DNA of 64,000 nucleotides from Brassica napus (GCF_020379485.1 NC_063442.1:9759509-9823508); one strand, 5' to 3'. Counted from the first letter of the stretch, positions 10,510-23,357 are shown. The notes: a model not told the origin generated them from the sequence alone. A program made the numbers and translations.

Positions 10510-11532
10510 CTAAAATGGAATTTTTGGTGTACGTAATGTATGTATTATCGAGATATATCAGTCAATTTGTATTGACAATATTTTAAATTTCCATCAATGT
10601 ACTGTCTAGTTTTACCTGCGCTTTAGAACACTGTTGAATCTTAACCAGATATAAATGATACTGTATGATGTGATCTAAGCTAAGCATTCCACTAATAACA
10701 CATATATGCATTCTACATATTGCCTGGATTATTCGTACTTATCTCTCTGGGATTTTCATGTAACGCAACTTTGACATCACAAAGTCATGCACATGCCTGG
10801 TCGATCATAATTTGGCGCCTAAGTCCAATAATCTTGAAAATATTTACAAAATATATTGTTTATTAAAAGCCACATTAAAGAATTAAACTCTGCTCCACTA
10901 AGACATGATTTTAGTATACAATCTATTTTGGCGCCTACAACATGTCTTTACCAGCTTTAGTCTAGAACCGGTTCTAGTCATGCATGTATGCTTCAGAGAT
11001 ATCGAATTCTTTAGAAACATAAATAAAATGTTTTAAATAAAGTTGAGTTTATCAAGCAGCACTAATCACAAACTCGTGTTTACCTTTTCGTAATTTATAA
11101 GACTGCCAAAAAAAATTAGTTACTGAAACAGATGGAGAAAAGGCACATGACAGCCAGGTGTGTTAGTTTAAAAGACCGAACAATATTACGTGGATATAGA
11201 AAAGAACAAATATGTATGTGAAACAACTTGGACGCTAGTACACCAATTATTTGCACAGGCCCAATAAGTGATAATGTAGATAAAGAGGCCTAGTCCAATT
11301 TTTCATAATCATACATGGATGCTAGTACACCAACTTGGACGCATGCACAGGCCCAATAAGTGATAATGTACTTGCGCAGAGCCGGGTACCCTATTGATGC
11401 ATTGTGTAGTTTTTTGTATGGGATTTTTTTTTTAACTTTTGTTTTGCCATGTTGTATATAATACATACTATAATAGGTTGATTATATTGATATGAGAATA
11501 ACCGGTGATTTTTTATGTGTTGATATTTCGTA
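10510..11532. other. Intergenic DNA with a short local duplication
   Basis: No gene seen. A 25-bp direct repeat containing CAGGCCCAATAAGTGATAA (about 11254-11279 and 11346-11371) is the only structured signal. Confidence 0.5.
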
Positions 11533-12457
11533 TCTATACTATTATTTTCGAAGTAAATTTTTACAACGGAGCTCTCACGTTAAAAGTTAGAGCGGTTAAT
11601 ATCGTTTATACCCTTAATGAATAATTATATAAATTAGTAAAAATATAAAAACGAATTTCAAATCTATCTAATTAAAAAAATGATTAAAATTAATAATAAA
11701 TCGTTTATACCTTTAATGAATAAATTATATAAATAGTCAAAAATAAAAACGAATTTAAAATATATCTGATTAAATAAGTGATTAAAATTAATAATAATAA
11801 GAATTATCTAAAGTATAAATAATTAAAAACGAATTTCTATTATTACTATTATATTTATATATTATATTAGATAATTTACTATAAATATATATAATAAAAT
11901 TTTCAAAAATAAAAACATGTTTTAAAACATAAGTTAGATATATTCTGTTGTTATCTGAAAATAATATTCTATTAAAACATGTTCTAAAACATAAGATAAT
12001 TCTTAAATATATTCTGTTGTTATCTGAAAATAATATTTTATTATAAAATTTATAGTAAGATATAAAACAATTTATAATTAAATACTAATCAAACAAATAA
12101 ATATATTTTCTAAAATTTAAAATTTAACACAACAATAAGCATATATATATTTTGATAAAAAGTAATGAATATATATTAATAATATTTTATTTATATGTTA
12201 TATCTGATAATTGACTATAAGTAAATATAATAAAATTCTCAAAAATAAAATATATTTTTAAAACATAAGATAATTCTTAAATATGTTGTGTTTTTATCTG
12301 AAATAATATTTTTTATTATAAAATATAAAGTTTAATGTTTGATTTTATCTTTTTAAAAATATAATTACTAATTTATTATGTTGGTTTTGATTTAATATTT
12401 ATAAAAAGATAAATATTTATAAAACACTATGCTCGCATGTGCGGGCAGGACACCTAG
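11533..12457 (+). mobile_element. Non-autonomous Helitron
   Basis: 925 bp starting TCTATACTATTATTTTCGAA after an A and ending GACACCTAG before a T, consistent with A|T insertion. An imperfect hairpin GCTCGCATGTGCGGGC at 12431-12446 lies just upstream of the CTAG end. No Rep/helicase coding sequence. The interior has repeated blocks around ATATTCTGTTGTTATCTGAAA (about 11939 and 12007). Confidence 0.82.
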
Positions 12458-12689
12458 TTTTATGTATATGTATGGACATCTAAAAGAGTTTCCTATTTAT
12501 CTTCATGAATTCAACATCTAGCAATATTTTTCCCACTAATATGTCGGACAGAGACCACATATCCGTTGAGATTCAACATTTGATACGCTGACTAATTGTC
12601 ATCCTCATTAGTTATCCAGTAAATCCGCAAGCTGTGCAAATAAAAAAAAAATTTATCTACCACAATTTAGAAACCTCAAACAATAGTGA

Positions 12690-12990
12690 AACCTTAGACA
12701 TAGAGCAAGAGAATATACATAACCCTATAAATATGGTCAAGGCGAGATCTTTTAACATAAATAAAAAATAAATTTCCATGAGCTCTTCTCGGGTATATGC
12801 GAACTCTCTTAGTCCGTCCAAGAAGCTGTGTTTCTTTTTCATTGGTTGTTTCTGTAGTAGTCGGTTGTGTAAACAAATTTGTTCACCTCCTCCTTGAAAT
12901 TACCAATGTATTCGAATTCGGATTTGAAGTCTGGGAAATTAGTGAATCCCTCCATGGCGTACATGTCTTAGTGGACAACTTCGGAGAGTA
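12690..12990 (-). pseudogene. Unrecognised coding-like fragment
   Basis: On the - strand a short frame starting near 12977 reads MYAMEGFTNFPDFKSEF and ends at a stop near 12840. It overlaps a second frame starting MKKKHSFLDGLREFAYTRE that runs to 12697. Composition looks coding and is richer than the flanks, but neither family nor function is recognised. It may be a captured or decayed gene fragment. Confidence 0.35.
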
Positions 12991-13650
12991 GAACAAACAA
13001 CAAAGAAAAGTTATACTAATCAAGTTTTCAGTAGGACTATGAAATCCGATCAATTTAAAGAGTTTCAATGATACGCAACACTGAATAAAGTGGGTTAGAG
13101 TGTAATTGTTTATCATCGGAGGTGAGAGTTAAGCGACGAAGTGGAAAACCCCTAGGCACTAGCTTAGTGACGGTGAAAAAGAATAGACCATTAGGAGGCT
13201 TCTTTGGGTCTGTCTAACGCATTAGCCTTACCTTTTAAGGCTTATGTAGAAACTGGGTGCAATAGGCAGCGAGTTAATTAAAATGACCTAATAACCATTA
13301 ATTCATTACACAACCATGTTTGAAACTCACCACCAAGGGGCTTTAAAATCTCCGGAAAAAACGTAACTCGGGCACCAACGGTGATGATTTAGACTGATTC
13401 GGTCTAAAAATCAGGATTCTTAAAAAAAATAGTTTTTACTCGTTTTATCCTATAATCGAGGAGTATATATAAAGATTCATGATGTTTTCATGAAAATGAT
13501 AAAAAAAACGAAGAAATTGATGTATAACTCGTGAAAGTTTATGAGCCGTCAGAGTCAATATTGCAGAAAACCTAAAAGACTAAAGAGAAAGATTGTAAAA
13601 GTCACAATTGCTTTTAATTAAACTTAATCATAAAAACATGCAAAACACCC
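12991..13650. other. Intergenic, no recognised feature
   Basis: Moderately GC-rich DNA without a convincing frame; probably old repeat sequence continuous with the fragment to its left. Confidence 0.4.
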
Positions 13651-13654
13651 TTGT

Positions 13655-13715
13655 TTCTATTCGGACCCGGGTTGCTAGCCTTTTTAAAGATGTGTAAACC
13701 ACTGCACTAAATGAC
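13655..13715 (-). repeat. tRNA-like (SINE-head-like) sequence
   Basis: On the - strand a TTTAGTGCAGTGG stretch resembling an A box is followed about 35 bp later by CCCGGGTCCGAATAG resembling a B box. No cloverleaf, A-tail or duplication was found, so it is at most a SINE-head relic. Confidence 0.35.
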
Positions 13716-14737
13716 ATTTATTGTAAGTTTTTACGAATACATAATATATTAAAACAAAAACATAAAGATGGATCCCACCAAAATATGAAATGCTGAAGTG
13801 GACACCCTAAGAAGAGATCAAAAACTCATCTATTATAATATAGATTGTTTGCAGTTTTTACATTTGGTTTCCGTTTTTGTTTTTTAAAAACTACGTTTTT
13901 GTCCAATTAAGATTTCTAAAAAAGTAATTCCCTACAATTTAGAAAAACTAAAATTTATATTATTGCCAATCAAGATTTTAACAAAAGAGTTATCTTATAA
14001 AATAGGGAAACTAGATTTCAAATGATTAACCAACTTTTCAATGAAAAACCAAATTCCATGTTTTGTTGGATTTTAAAAATGTCACAGCCACTTTTTTGTA
14101 AATATATAAATACAATATATTAACACTAGTTAAATAAATATGTTTATTAAACTCTAAAATCTATACGTACGTATTTTTCTTTTCTTATTTAGATATTAAG
14201 ATTTTTAATTTGTAGGAAAATATATTTTTACAAAAATTCAATAATTGAAAAAGTTGATAAATTTTAATTTATTTTTCAAATAAAAAATATATTGTTTTAT
14301 TAATAATACTAAATATTTTATTTGTGTATATAGTTATAAATACATAAAACTGAAAAATAATTCAAAAAAAAACTTAAATATAAAAATAAAAAGCTAAAAA
14401 CTAAAGACTAAAAATAAAATAAAAATATATAAAAACTACTTTGTGTAGATTGTTTAAAATTTTCTCAATCCTAATATTTTAATATATTTTAATGATAGTT
14501 CCAAAATTTTATTGATGTTTTGCTATATTTTACTGGAAAATATAAATTTCAATATTTTTTAGTATTTTGTTGTATTGTCTTAAAATAAATTATCTCATTT
14601 TGTATAAAAAACAGTAATTTCGTGAAAAACAATTCAAGCTAAAATATACAAATAAAAATAAAAAAATACAGCTAAAAGCCAAAAACTCAAAATCAAAAAT
14701 CAAAATTAAAATCTACAAACTAAAAACTAAAATCTAA
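13716..14737. other. AT-rich repeat DNA
   Basis: Long A/T runs with recurrent AAAAACTAAA motifs near 14330-14740. The segment near 13795-13848 could be a - strand Helitron 5' end (TCTATATTATAATAGATGAG) but lacks a matching 3' end. No gene seen. Confidence 0.4.
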
Positions 14738-15679
14738 AAGCTCGGCTATGCGCCGTCGTGGCTTAGGCGTTTGGCTTCGAATTTCTGGACAGTCGCAGCG
14801 GGGGAATGGATGTGAGGCTCCTCTCTGGTGGTTTCATGGTGGTGGTGGTCTAGATCTTGGTCAGATCTAGATTTCGGTGGCGGGTTCTCTCTCTTCTTCT
14901 GCCTCCTTGTTTTGTCTTCTCGGTTTGGGTGAGTCGATCCGCTAGGCTGGTGACGTTTCTATGTCCCCGGGATGGCTGAGAGGCGGTGTCTCTTCTGCTT
15001 CTCCAGTGGTCGCTGGTGTCGTTGTTTTAAGCTGGTCGATCGATCTCTCGAGGGTTCGTCGGAGTTGCCATCGGTTTTAGTCAGGTTGGTCCGTTGTGGG
15101 TTCTCCGTAGCGGGGACACGTGCGAGGAGGCCAGTCGTTGGACTTGTCAACCATGGCTGTTCTTTTCGGTGGCAGCACAGGCGGGATTACAAGTATCAGG
15201 GGCTTAATATAGGGCTTCCTCCTAGCCGCTTTGACTCAAGGCGGAGCTTGTTCTCTCTGTCATCTTGGTGCAGGTTTGGTGGTGTGTGGCGGCTTTGGTG
15301 GCTCCTTCTCCAAATAAAGCTCGTCCTTGTCTGCGTGGGTGCCTTGGCTGGGTGAAGGCTTCGATCCGTGAAAGTTGCCAGGCAAGTTGCTTGCATAAGA
15401 TGTTCTTGAAGAGCCATATCATAAAGGACTGATCATCGAGCATGCTAAACTCTACCGGGTTCAGTCCTCGGAATCACCGAGGGCTTCATTTTGCGGAAGT
15501 GTTAGATCATTTGTCTTGTATCTTTTGCTTTTGATGAAGCTCTGATCTGAAAAAATCTGTAAAATCTGAATTTTGTTTAGCTTTGATTTATGCATTCTGT
15601 TTCTTTGTCATCTCAGTATTTTTTTGTAAAAAATCTGAAAAATTGTAATAACATCTTAACATTGTTGCCAAAAAAAAAC
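14738..15679 (+). mobile_element. Noncoding poly(A) retroposon (Sadhu-like)
   Basis: A GC-rich block in AT-rich surroundings, with T/G-rich tracts and no long frame, ending AACATCTTAACATTGTTGCC plus A9 at 15671-15679. The 3' end matches that of the element at 43824-45376. Noncoding, about 0.9-kb, A-tailed elements of this kind resemble the Sadhu class of Brassicaceae; that name is an inference. A weak AAAACTRAAA duplication may flank it. Confidence 0.5.
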
Positions 15680-16351
15680 TGAAACAATCACTTAGTATCG
15701 TAATTATTTTCAGTAAAGATCAAGAAGAACGGTTACAAATTTGGGAGATCTCAAAACAAAATAAAATATTGGGCCTAAAGCTGAAGGCCTACGCCCACGA
15801 TATTAGGCTACTAACACCCATAGTGATTCTAGAGGACCATAGCTAAATGCAGCTTCGTCGGATTAGACAATGAAGATGATTCAGTTTTGTATCATGCAAT
15901 GCTATTATGTTTTGATTATGCTCTGAATATATTTATCCTTACAGTTTACAGAAACAAGATACTTAGATCGTGTGATTTAAGGATATTACTTATGATTTAG
16001 TAGGATTTCTTGTTTATAACTCTGGTTTTGTTCCATTTATCTTAGAAAGAAGTTGAATAACAGTCACTGGGTGCCGAAAATCCAATGTTGGTGATTTGAA
16101 AGGCAAAACCCTTAAGAATGTCATATTTGATTTAACGAAGTTTTTGATTTGTTTATTTTAGATGTTGCATTTTACTCTTTATAGTGTTAATTTTATTGAT
16201 CGTTTTTTTTTCCTCATATGGTTTTTGAAATTTTTAGCCTTTATATTGGGAACCCCAACCGTGATCATGTTTTGTAAGGATATAATTTACTAATCAATTC
16301 AAATTGTGAAAATTATGGACGTGTATGAAGTGTTTGCGAATTAACTCAAAA
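15680..16351. other. Intergenic DNA
   Basis: No coding frame or bounded element recognised. Confidence 0.5.
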
Positions 16352-17685
16352 CTAGATTTTGACCCGTGCAACCGCACGGGTGTTTGTTTTCACTTTTCTA
16401 TACATAAATTATTGTTTTACAACATAAGTGGTATATATTTTTAATGTTAGTCATATACTTAAATATTTATATAACTATTTCAAATACAATAATTTTATAA
16501 TTTACATGTTATAATCAATTAATTATTTAAACCTTATGTATTTGCCACTTCTTATTATATACTTATCTTATTGTATTTGTATTTAGTTATTAAGCAAATT
16601 AATATATTCATGAAAAAATATATTTAAAAAATATTTTGTATTTAATTTATGCTAAATTCTAACCCATATTTCAAAACTGGATTTCTTTTTACCAATATTT
16701 TTATGCTTATTCATTTTAGATAATTTATTATTGTATATATACAAGTGTAAGATATGTTAATTTTTAGACATGTATTATATAGTTTGTTAATTTTAAGCCG
16801 TTCTATCATCATATTATATTTTAAATAAATAGTTTATATTTATGAAAATAAAATTTATAAATTTATCAATTGAATATAATTTTATCATATTTATTTTAGT
16901 ATAATAATTATATTTTAACATAATCATGACTATAAAAGTAGACAAAATAGGATATAATTTATTTATTTTCATTTCTAAACGATAACTTAAAATACATTAA
17001 GTTATTGTTTAAATATTACACAGATTTATTAGAATTTTTAAAATATAATAAATAAATATATATTATATTTAAAATGAAAATATATTATGATTAAAGTAGC
17101 TACAAAGATTTTATATTATTAACTTTAAAGAAATACATGTTAATTTTTATACATGTATTATATAGTTTGATAATGTTAACCCATCTTACCAACATATTAG
17201 ATTTTATTTTTGAACATAAATATTATAATTACGAAAATATAATATATAAATATATAAATTTAATATAATTTTATTATATTTAGCTCAATATAATAATTTT
17301 AGTTTAATATGATTGATTATGATTATATAATAACTAAAATATTATAGATTTTTTTTATTTTTCATTTTATATAACTGAATATATTAATGTATAATAATAT
17401 TTTAAACTAATTTCGAAATTAGTGAAAATATTTAAATATAATTTCGAAAATGAAGATCTTGTAAAAATCTTTTTAAACAGATTTGTTAGAATTTTAAAAT
17501 AAATATATTTATATTTAAAATGAAAAGATATCAAAAGATACTATGATTAAAATATTTTAAAAATTATATTTATTATTAGTTTGAATTAAAATATAATATG
17601 AATTTCTATGAATAGGTCCATTAGGTCCATTTTTAAAAAAATCACACATGAATCAAGGTTGTAACTTCTGTTTTAATATATAAGA
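16352..17685 (-). mobile_element. Non-autonomous Helitron (1334 bp)
   Basis: On the - strand it starts TCTTATATATTAAAACAGAA, preceded by A, and ends with a perfect hairpin CCCGTGC-AACC-GCACGGG (16364-16381) then CTAG followed by T. Interior AT-rich and noncoding. The element at 31995-32389 is a short relative and 25257 onward shares its 3' end. Confidence 0.88.
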
Positions 17686-18835
17686 TGCCTTGAGTTTTAT
17701 ATACACTTACAATACTGAAATTGTGTTATTGTTGTTATTTTATAACCATTTATTTGTACTATCAACCAGAGGTATAAAATTAGTGAAAATAATTTGTGCA
17801 CTGAAAGCATATAGGAATGGAATAATAGGTAAGGTTGGGTGGTCCAAATGTAAGCCATTATTGTTTGAATGTTTGGTATAAGAGGGGAACAGGGAGAATA
17901 TCTATTTGACGTTTGTAGTTACCAATCAGTCTCTTATCTTATGTCGCTTCTATCATATCCTAAGTTAGATTTGTGGCTGTGAACTATATAATTAATTAGT
18001 ATTTCACTTCAAATTTACTAAATTGCTTTTGAATCACCAGTCAAACCTAAGAGTTTCAAACGTTTTACATGATTTTTTTTTAAAACGCACCCAGTACCGT
18101 TTACATGATTCTTTTTGCTCACAGCCTTCATGGGTTTCAGAATCCAAAACTCTCACTAAATTCTATTTTTAACGACATACAGTTCTTTACATATGTTTGA
18201 GTATCCCATCATCATCCCTTATCAAGTATGTTCTGAATATATGTTTCCTGAATTCGTTTCAATTTTTAATTTTATTTGTATGTAAACTTGATATATCATT
18301 TATAAATTCTAAATCGCTTTATACTATATTAGATAAATCGAAACTCAAACTATGGTGCAATGTTAAGATTCTTTTTAAAAACTTTGTTGTTAAGAATATT
18401 GGGATATAAGTACATTTTATAAATGAAGCATAAAAAGGTTAGTCATATAAATATTGACAAATAATTTAGAAACATGACTAAATTATTCATTTGTTATTAA
18501 TCTATTTAATTTCGAATGGATTGGCAACTATTTATAATTTACGACAACGGTAAGTACTATATATAATTTATTTTAGTATATTAAATCAAGCATCATTAAA
18601 ATGATATGGTCACTACTATCTTCTAGTCCCTCCCCTTTATCGTTCGAACTATTTAGTATTAACTCATTTTGTAACGCTATATATTTTCCGATCAAAGAAT
18701 TTACGGTTATGTATCAGTATCACCAATCAGCTCCATCAATTTATTTAAAATATTGGAATATAAATATGCTTAATAGAAAATATTAGTATATCATTTTAAA
18801 AAGCAAAGCAAAACAAAATAACAAATCTTCCAACA
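17686..18835. other. AT-rich intergenic DNA with one candidate micro-insertion
   Basis: No gene seen. At 18061-18110 CGTTTTACATGATT and CGTTTACATGATT flank 22-23 bp starting with a T-run (- strand ...GCGTTTTAAAAAA), an imperfect member of the tail-only retroposon class. Confidence 0.4.
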
Positions 18836-19844
18836 GTGGACAGAGGTGACGTAAAGCAAGGTAGAGAGAGAGTGAGAGATTGTAATTTGTCTCCCTCTTC
18901 AATGACGTCTCACGACCTCACCTTTTCTCCTTTATTCTCTCTTCCCTCTTTTTTTCATGGATACACATTTCTCCAAACAAATACGTATATATGCATGCAT
19001 ACATATATACAACATATATACCTTTGATTTTTTTTTGGAGCAACATACCTTTGATTTATATAACATACATAAACGTGTGTATTTACGTGCTTGAGTGTAA
19101 ACATGTGGATATGTGTATTTGATAGTGTAGAGAAAAACCCTAACCCTAAAACCCGCCACATAATTATAACCTGAATTTGCGGGGGGTTCTAGATAGAGGT
19201 TTGAGCTTTTTGCCTTTCTGATATGGTTACTCGTTATGGACGACTATTATCATATACTATCTGAATTAATCTACTAGGGAATCGATTATATTTTTAGTAG
19301 TTTTACAACAACAAAAGAAAATACTTTTGACTAAATAACAGGACCACTATATTTTAATAAAGACGTAAGATGTAACAAATTTCATATTACGCGAAAATAT
19401 GCTGATACTGATTTTTGTGAGTACGGTAATATCTTTCACGGGGGAACTCTATGGCCCTACTGTGATTTGAAGGTTACCATAATGTATTTTATAAATACGT
19501 GTATATACTATATCATCGTTATCATCAGCATCATGTTGTTGAGGATGGTACGTATATCATCATCCCCGTTATTGTCTCTCTGTCATATCGTGGTTGGACC
19601 ACGTCCACGAAATAGATTGTTAAAAGCTATCATAAGCGCTAATCGGATTATTAAGAAGTTAACTCTGACCAAAATCTTTTTGCTATTTTATAAAATGTTC
19701 TGACCTGTAATAACTTCAAACTGTAAAAATAAAAGGATAATATAAACACACACAAAATCGCTTTAAAATACTTGTAAATATGATACAATTTAATAAAACA
19801 TGTAATATACGATTAGACCAATCAATATTCTTCACGTTATATAA
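18836..19844. other. Intergenic DNA with a telo-box
   Basis: CT-rich and GA-rich tracts at 18860-18960 and a telomere-like AAACCCTAACCCTAAAACCC at about 19136-19155 look promoter-like, but no gene follows on either strand. Confidence 0.35.
19018..19057 (-). mobile_element. Micro-retroposon: GTTGCTCC plus A-tail
   Basis: ATACCTTTGATTT at 19018-19030 and 19045-19057 flanks TTTTTTGGAGCAAC (14 bp), which is GTTGCTCC plus A6 on the - strand. Confidence 0.65.
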
Positions 19845-20098
19845 GAACATCTCCAAACCCAATCTATTTTTCACTCTAAAATAGAGTTTAGAGTAAAAAA
19901 TACTCCAATGGTACTCTATTTCTTACTCTATAATAGAGTAAAAAATAGGTTTACTCCAAATATAGAGTAATTTGATTTTTTTTTGTTCATCACTCTATTT
20001 TTTACTCTATTTTAGAGTACCATTAGAGCAAACTCAAACTCTATTACAGAGTTACTCTATTTTAAAGTAAAAAATAGAGTAAGCTATTGGAGATGGTC
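19845..20098. mobile_element. Tourist/Harbinger-like MITE (254 bp)
   Basis: Ends GAACATCTCCAAA and its complement-like TTGGAGATGGTC, with TAA duplications at 19842-19844 and 20099-20101. The interior alternates TACTCTATTTT and AAAATAGAGTA, giving strong fold-back potential. Confidence 0.88.
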
Positions 20099-20286
20099 TA
20101 AGGTATCGACCGAAATACTATGATCGAATCCCAACGGTATCTAGCAATTTCGTTTTCTGTTAGATTATTTTGCCAACAAGATGGTTATCCGACAATAAGA
20201 CTGGGAGTTGGCATTCACAACTAGTATCTTTGAAGGACTCTTTGCAAATAAGAGTATTAAACATGATATATCCTCCAAAGGTTGGC

Positions 20287-20334
20287 AAGAGTGTATAGTT
20301 AATTTTACCAAAAAAAAAAGAGTGTATAGTTAAT
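20287..20334 (+). mobile_element. Micro-retroposon: TTTACC plus A-tail in a 17-bp duplication
   Basis: AAGAGTGTATAGTTAAT at 20287-20303 and 20318-20334 is a perfect 17-bp duplication around 14 bp, TTTACC plus A8. The stub equals the last bases before the A-tail of the retroposon ending at 45376 (GTTTACC). Confidence 0.75.
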
Positions 20335-22355
20335 CCCACACTAACATATTTTTTTTGTAAACATAATATATCCTCCAAAGGTAGGCAAGAGTGTAAACTT
20401 ATTTATTGGAAACATGTGATCCAGCTACCTTCTAAGAATTAGTTGAAAAACATTTCAAATTAGGACTAAACAGTATGGTAGTCAATCCACTATGTAGTAT
20501 TAAATACGTTTTTTCCAGAACAAATCAAATCAACTAATAGGACATATAAAAAAACTTTTGTTTGTTTATTAATAGATAGTAATGTATCACTTAAGATGCT
20601 CTATAGAAGTAACTGAACTATGGAATGTAGAATTCTTCATGACTCTGTAACAGCCCTTTTCTGCTAATTAAGAAAATATATGATTTGATTTCACGTAAAT
20701 TCCTTTTACATCGAAGTAGAAAAAAATTTAAAGGGTCAAGACACTAATAATATTTTGAATCATTACAAAGCATCAAAGCATATAGAATCTTCGAGACATG
20801 CATCTTAACTTTTCTTGTCTTGTTTCTAACCATCAAGCATCCATTATAACACAACCTAGCTGTCTTCAACAATTTTGCATCTTTATCAGAAATATAAATT
20901 TCTTAAAGATTTGAAAAATTATACTAAAAGGTAAAACAAATAAATAGAAGATACATATTTCGTTATAGTTTGGCTTTGAATGGAAGTACAATACAAATGC
21001 TGATTTAAAATTTTGAATGCAAAACAAAATTAAATTATAAAAGAATAAATGATCTTGACGAAAATTAATGCTAGTACTAATTTCTTTGATTTGCAGAGAA
21101 AAAAAAGATGCTAAGAGCATGAGAGTGGTTAATTTTGTGAGTGTCTCATAATTTAAAATAATAATAAAAAAATGTAAATGCAAAGCAAGAAAAAGGAAGA
21201 AAATCGATTTAAAAAAAAAAGACTCAAATCTCTTCACGAGAGACTATTCTTCATGTGTCAACTTCTAAATGCTTAAATTACTTAAAAGATAAAGAAAGAT
21301 AATTAAATAATTAAAAAAATATATATATTACCTTTGTTGAGAGACTCAACCAACATATACTGTTACTGATGCTCTAATCACATGTATGCAGATTTAATAT
21401 TTTTACTCTCTGTTGATTATTTAGAATGAGTTTTTTTTCACACTAAAGATCAATATATTTTAAAATGAGCTACTATTAGTTTATTTCATTCGTTTTAAAA
21501 ATGAGCGCATAATCTTAAAAAATATGGTTTAATACTTCATTACATTTTTTTGATATAGTTAATTATTTACTGATTTATTACTAATATAATATATAAATAT
21601 TTGTTATTTAACACATATATTATTTTCTATCATCTAAAATATATAACTTCACTATATAATCATATATAATATTTACATTGATATAAAAACATTATTTATT
21701 TTATTTTTTATTGGTGATAGTAATTAACATAAATAAAATAATTAATTTTTGTTTATTAAAAAGTAATTGCTAACTTATGATAATTTCCATATAAGTTATT
21801 TTTAATAAATCCATGCATGTTATTTAACAATTCATATTTAAATTTAATATATTGAAAATTTTATTTATAATCATTTCATATTCTTATACAATAAAATATC
21901 ATATATATAAGTATATTTTTGTTCTTTCATATATAATATAGTGCTTTTTATTAACATATGATACATGCATTTTATCTTTTGTTTAATTTTTGTTCTTACC
22001 ATTTTACAGATTACCTTATATATCTACACAATCATCAAAATCAATTTTAAAAATCAAAATACGTTTTTGAATTAGTTATGTTTCATGAATTATTTTCTCT
22101 TTAATTAGAACCAGTATTTTGTTTTATATATTTAATTTATATAAATTAAAAAAATCATTATTATTTTAAATATGAAGATTTAGTTATATTATTTGATCAC
22201 TTAGATATGAATTTGTTCTGCATAATCTATATATTTTGGTAAATTCTGCATAATCTATTTGATGTACTTTTAATTTACATAATTTATAATTATTTTGTTT
22301 GATCTATACTATGTGTGTGATTTTTATGTTTTATTTTGTGTCACCATCCAAATAC
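20335..22355. other. AT-rich intergenic DNA
   Basis: A 35-bp stretch near 20260-20294 is repeated at about 20361-20395 (shared TATATCCTCCAAAGG and GGCAAGAGTGTA). Otherwise no gene, RNA or bounded element was recognised. Confidence 0.45.
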
Positions 22356-22358
22356 TTA

Positions 22359-22869
22359 GACTATCTCCAATGGTTTACTCTATTTTTTACTTTAAAATAG
22401 AGTAACTCCATAATAGAGTTTGAGTTTGTTCCAATGGTACTCTATTTTAAAATAGAAAATAGAGTGATGAACAAAAAAAAACAAGTTACTCTATATTTGG
22501 AGTAAACCTATTTTTCATTCTATTATGGCATCTCCAACTCCACTCTATTTTCCCATCTAAAATAGAGTTTAGAGTAAAAATGCTCCAATAGTACTCTATT
22601 TTTTACTCTATAATAGTATAAACCTATTTTTTACTCTATATAGAAAATAATTTTTTTTTATTTTTTGTTCATCATTCTATTTTTCACTCCAAAATATAGT
22701 ATCATTGGAGCAACATCCAACTCTATTATAGGAGTTACTCTATTTTAGAGGAAAAAATAGAGTAAACCATTGGATATGGTCTTATAGATTAAGAAATAGA
22801 GTACCATTGGAGCATTTTTACTCTAAACTCTATTCTAAAGTGAAAAATAGGGTGGAGTTGGATATGCTC
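22359..22869. mobile_element. Tourist/Harbinger-like MITE split by a second copy
   Basis: Outer copy with ends GACTATCTCCAATGG and TTGGATATGCTC and TTA duplications at 22356-22358 and 22870-22872. Removing the inner copy (22526-22781) and one TTA restores CTATTATAGATTAAG, matching CTATTATAGAATGAG in the neighbouring copy at 22893. Confidence 0.87.
22526..22781. mobile_element. Inner MITE nested in a MITE of the same group
   Basis: 256 bp starting TGGCATCTCCAACTCC and ending TTGGATATGGTC, flanked by TTA at 22523-22525 and 22782-22784. First two bases differ from the usual GA. Confidence 0.85.
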
Positions 22870-22892
22870 TTAGTAGTATTTAGACACTCTAA

Positions 22893-23145
22893 GACCATCT
22901 CCAATGACTTACTTCATTTTTTACTCTAAAATAGAGTAATTCTATAATAGAGTTTGAGTTTGCTCCAATGGTACTATATTTTAGAGTAGAAAATAGAGTG
23001 ATGAACAAAAAAAAAACAAATTACTCTATATTTGGATTAACTTATTTTTCACTCTATTATAGAATGAGAAATAGAGTACCATTGGAGCTTTTTTTACTCT
23101 AAACTTTATTTTAGAGTAAAAAATAGAATGAGGTTTGAAATGCTC
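22893..23145. mobile_element. Tourist/Harbinger-like MITE (253 bp)
   Basis: Ends GACCATCTCCAATG and TGAAATGCTC with TAA duplications at 22890-22892 and 23146-23148. Very close relative of the outer copy only 20 bp to its left. Confidence 0.87.
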
Positions 23146-23357
23146 TAAGACTTGGACCATCAATATCCTGACATTCTGTAAAACAGGTACAAAATGCGCA
23201 CAATTGTTTTCCACTATAACCTCTCCATATTACTATAAGCTTCGAAACACAGTATGAAACAATAAGGATTACATACCATATACCAAAAAAATGGGGATAT
23301 AGATCCCATACCAAATCCAACCGGTATGGCCAGACTTTTTAATTCAGATTTAGATAT

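Noticed and set aside
14959..15443. Several overlapping frames
   Set aside because: Same reason: GC-rich noncoding retroposon with random open frames on both strands.
19136..19155. Interstitial telomere repeat
   Set aside because: Only about two CCCTAAA-like units; a telo-box is enough to explain it.
18932..19161. Overlapping frames near the telo-box
   Set aside because: They read through TATA/CATA repeats (YICMHAYIRICL) and the micro-retroposon; not protein-like.
20866..21237. 123-codon - strand frame
   Set aside because: Composition is extreme (Phe/Ile/Leu/Lys-rich), as expected from antisense of A/T runs; no motif or start context.
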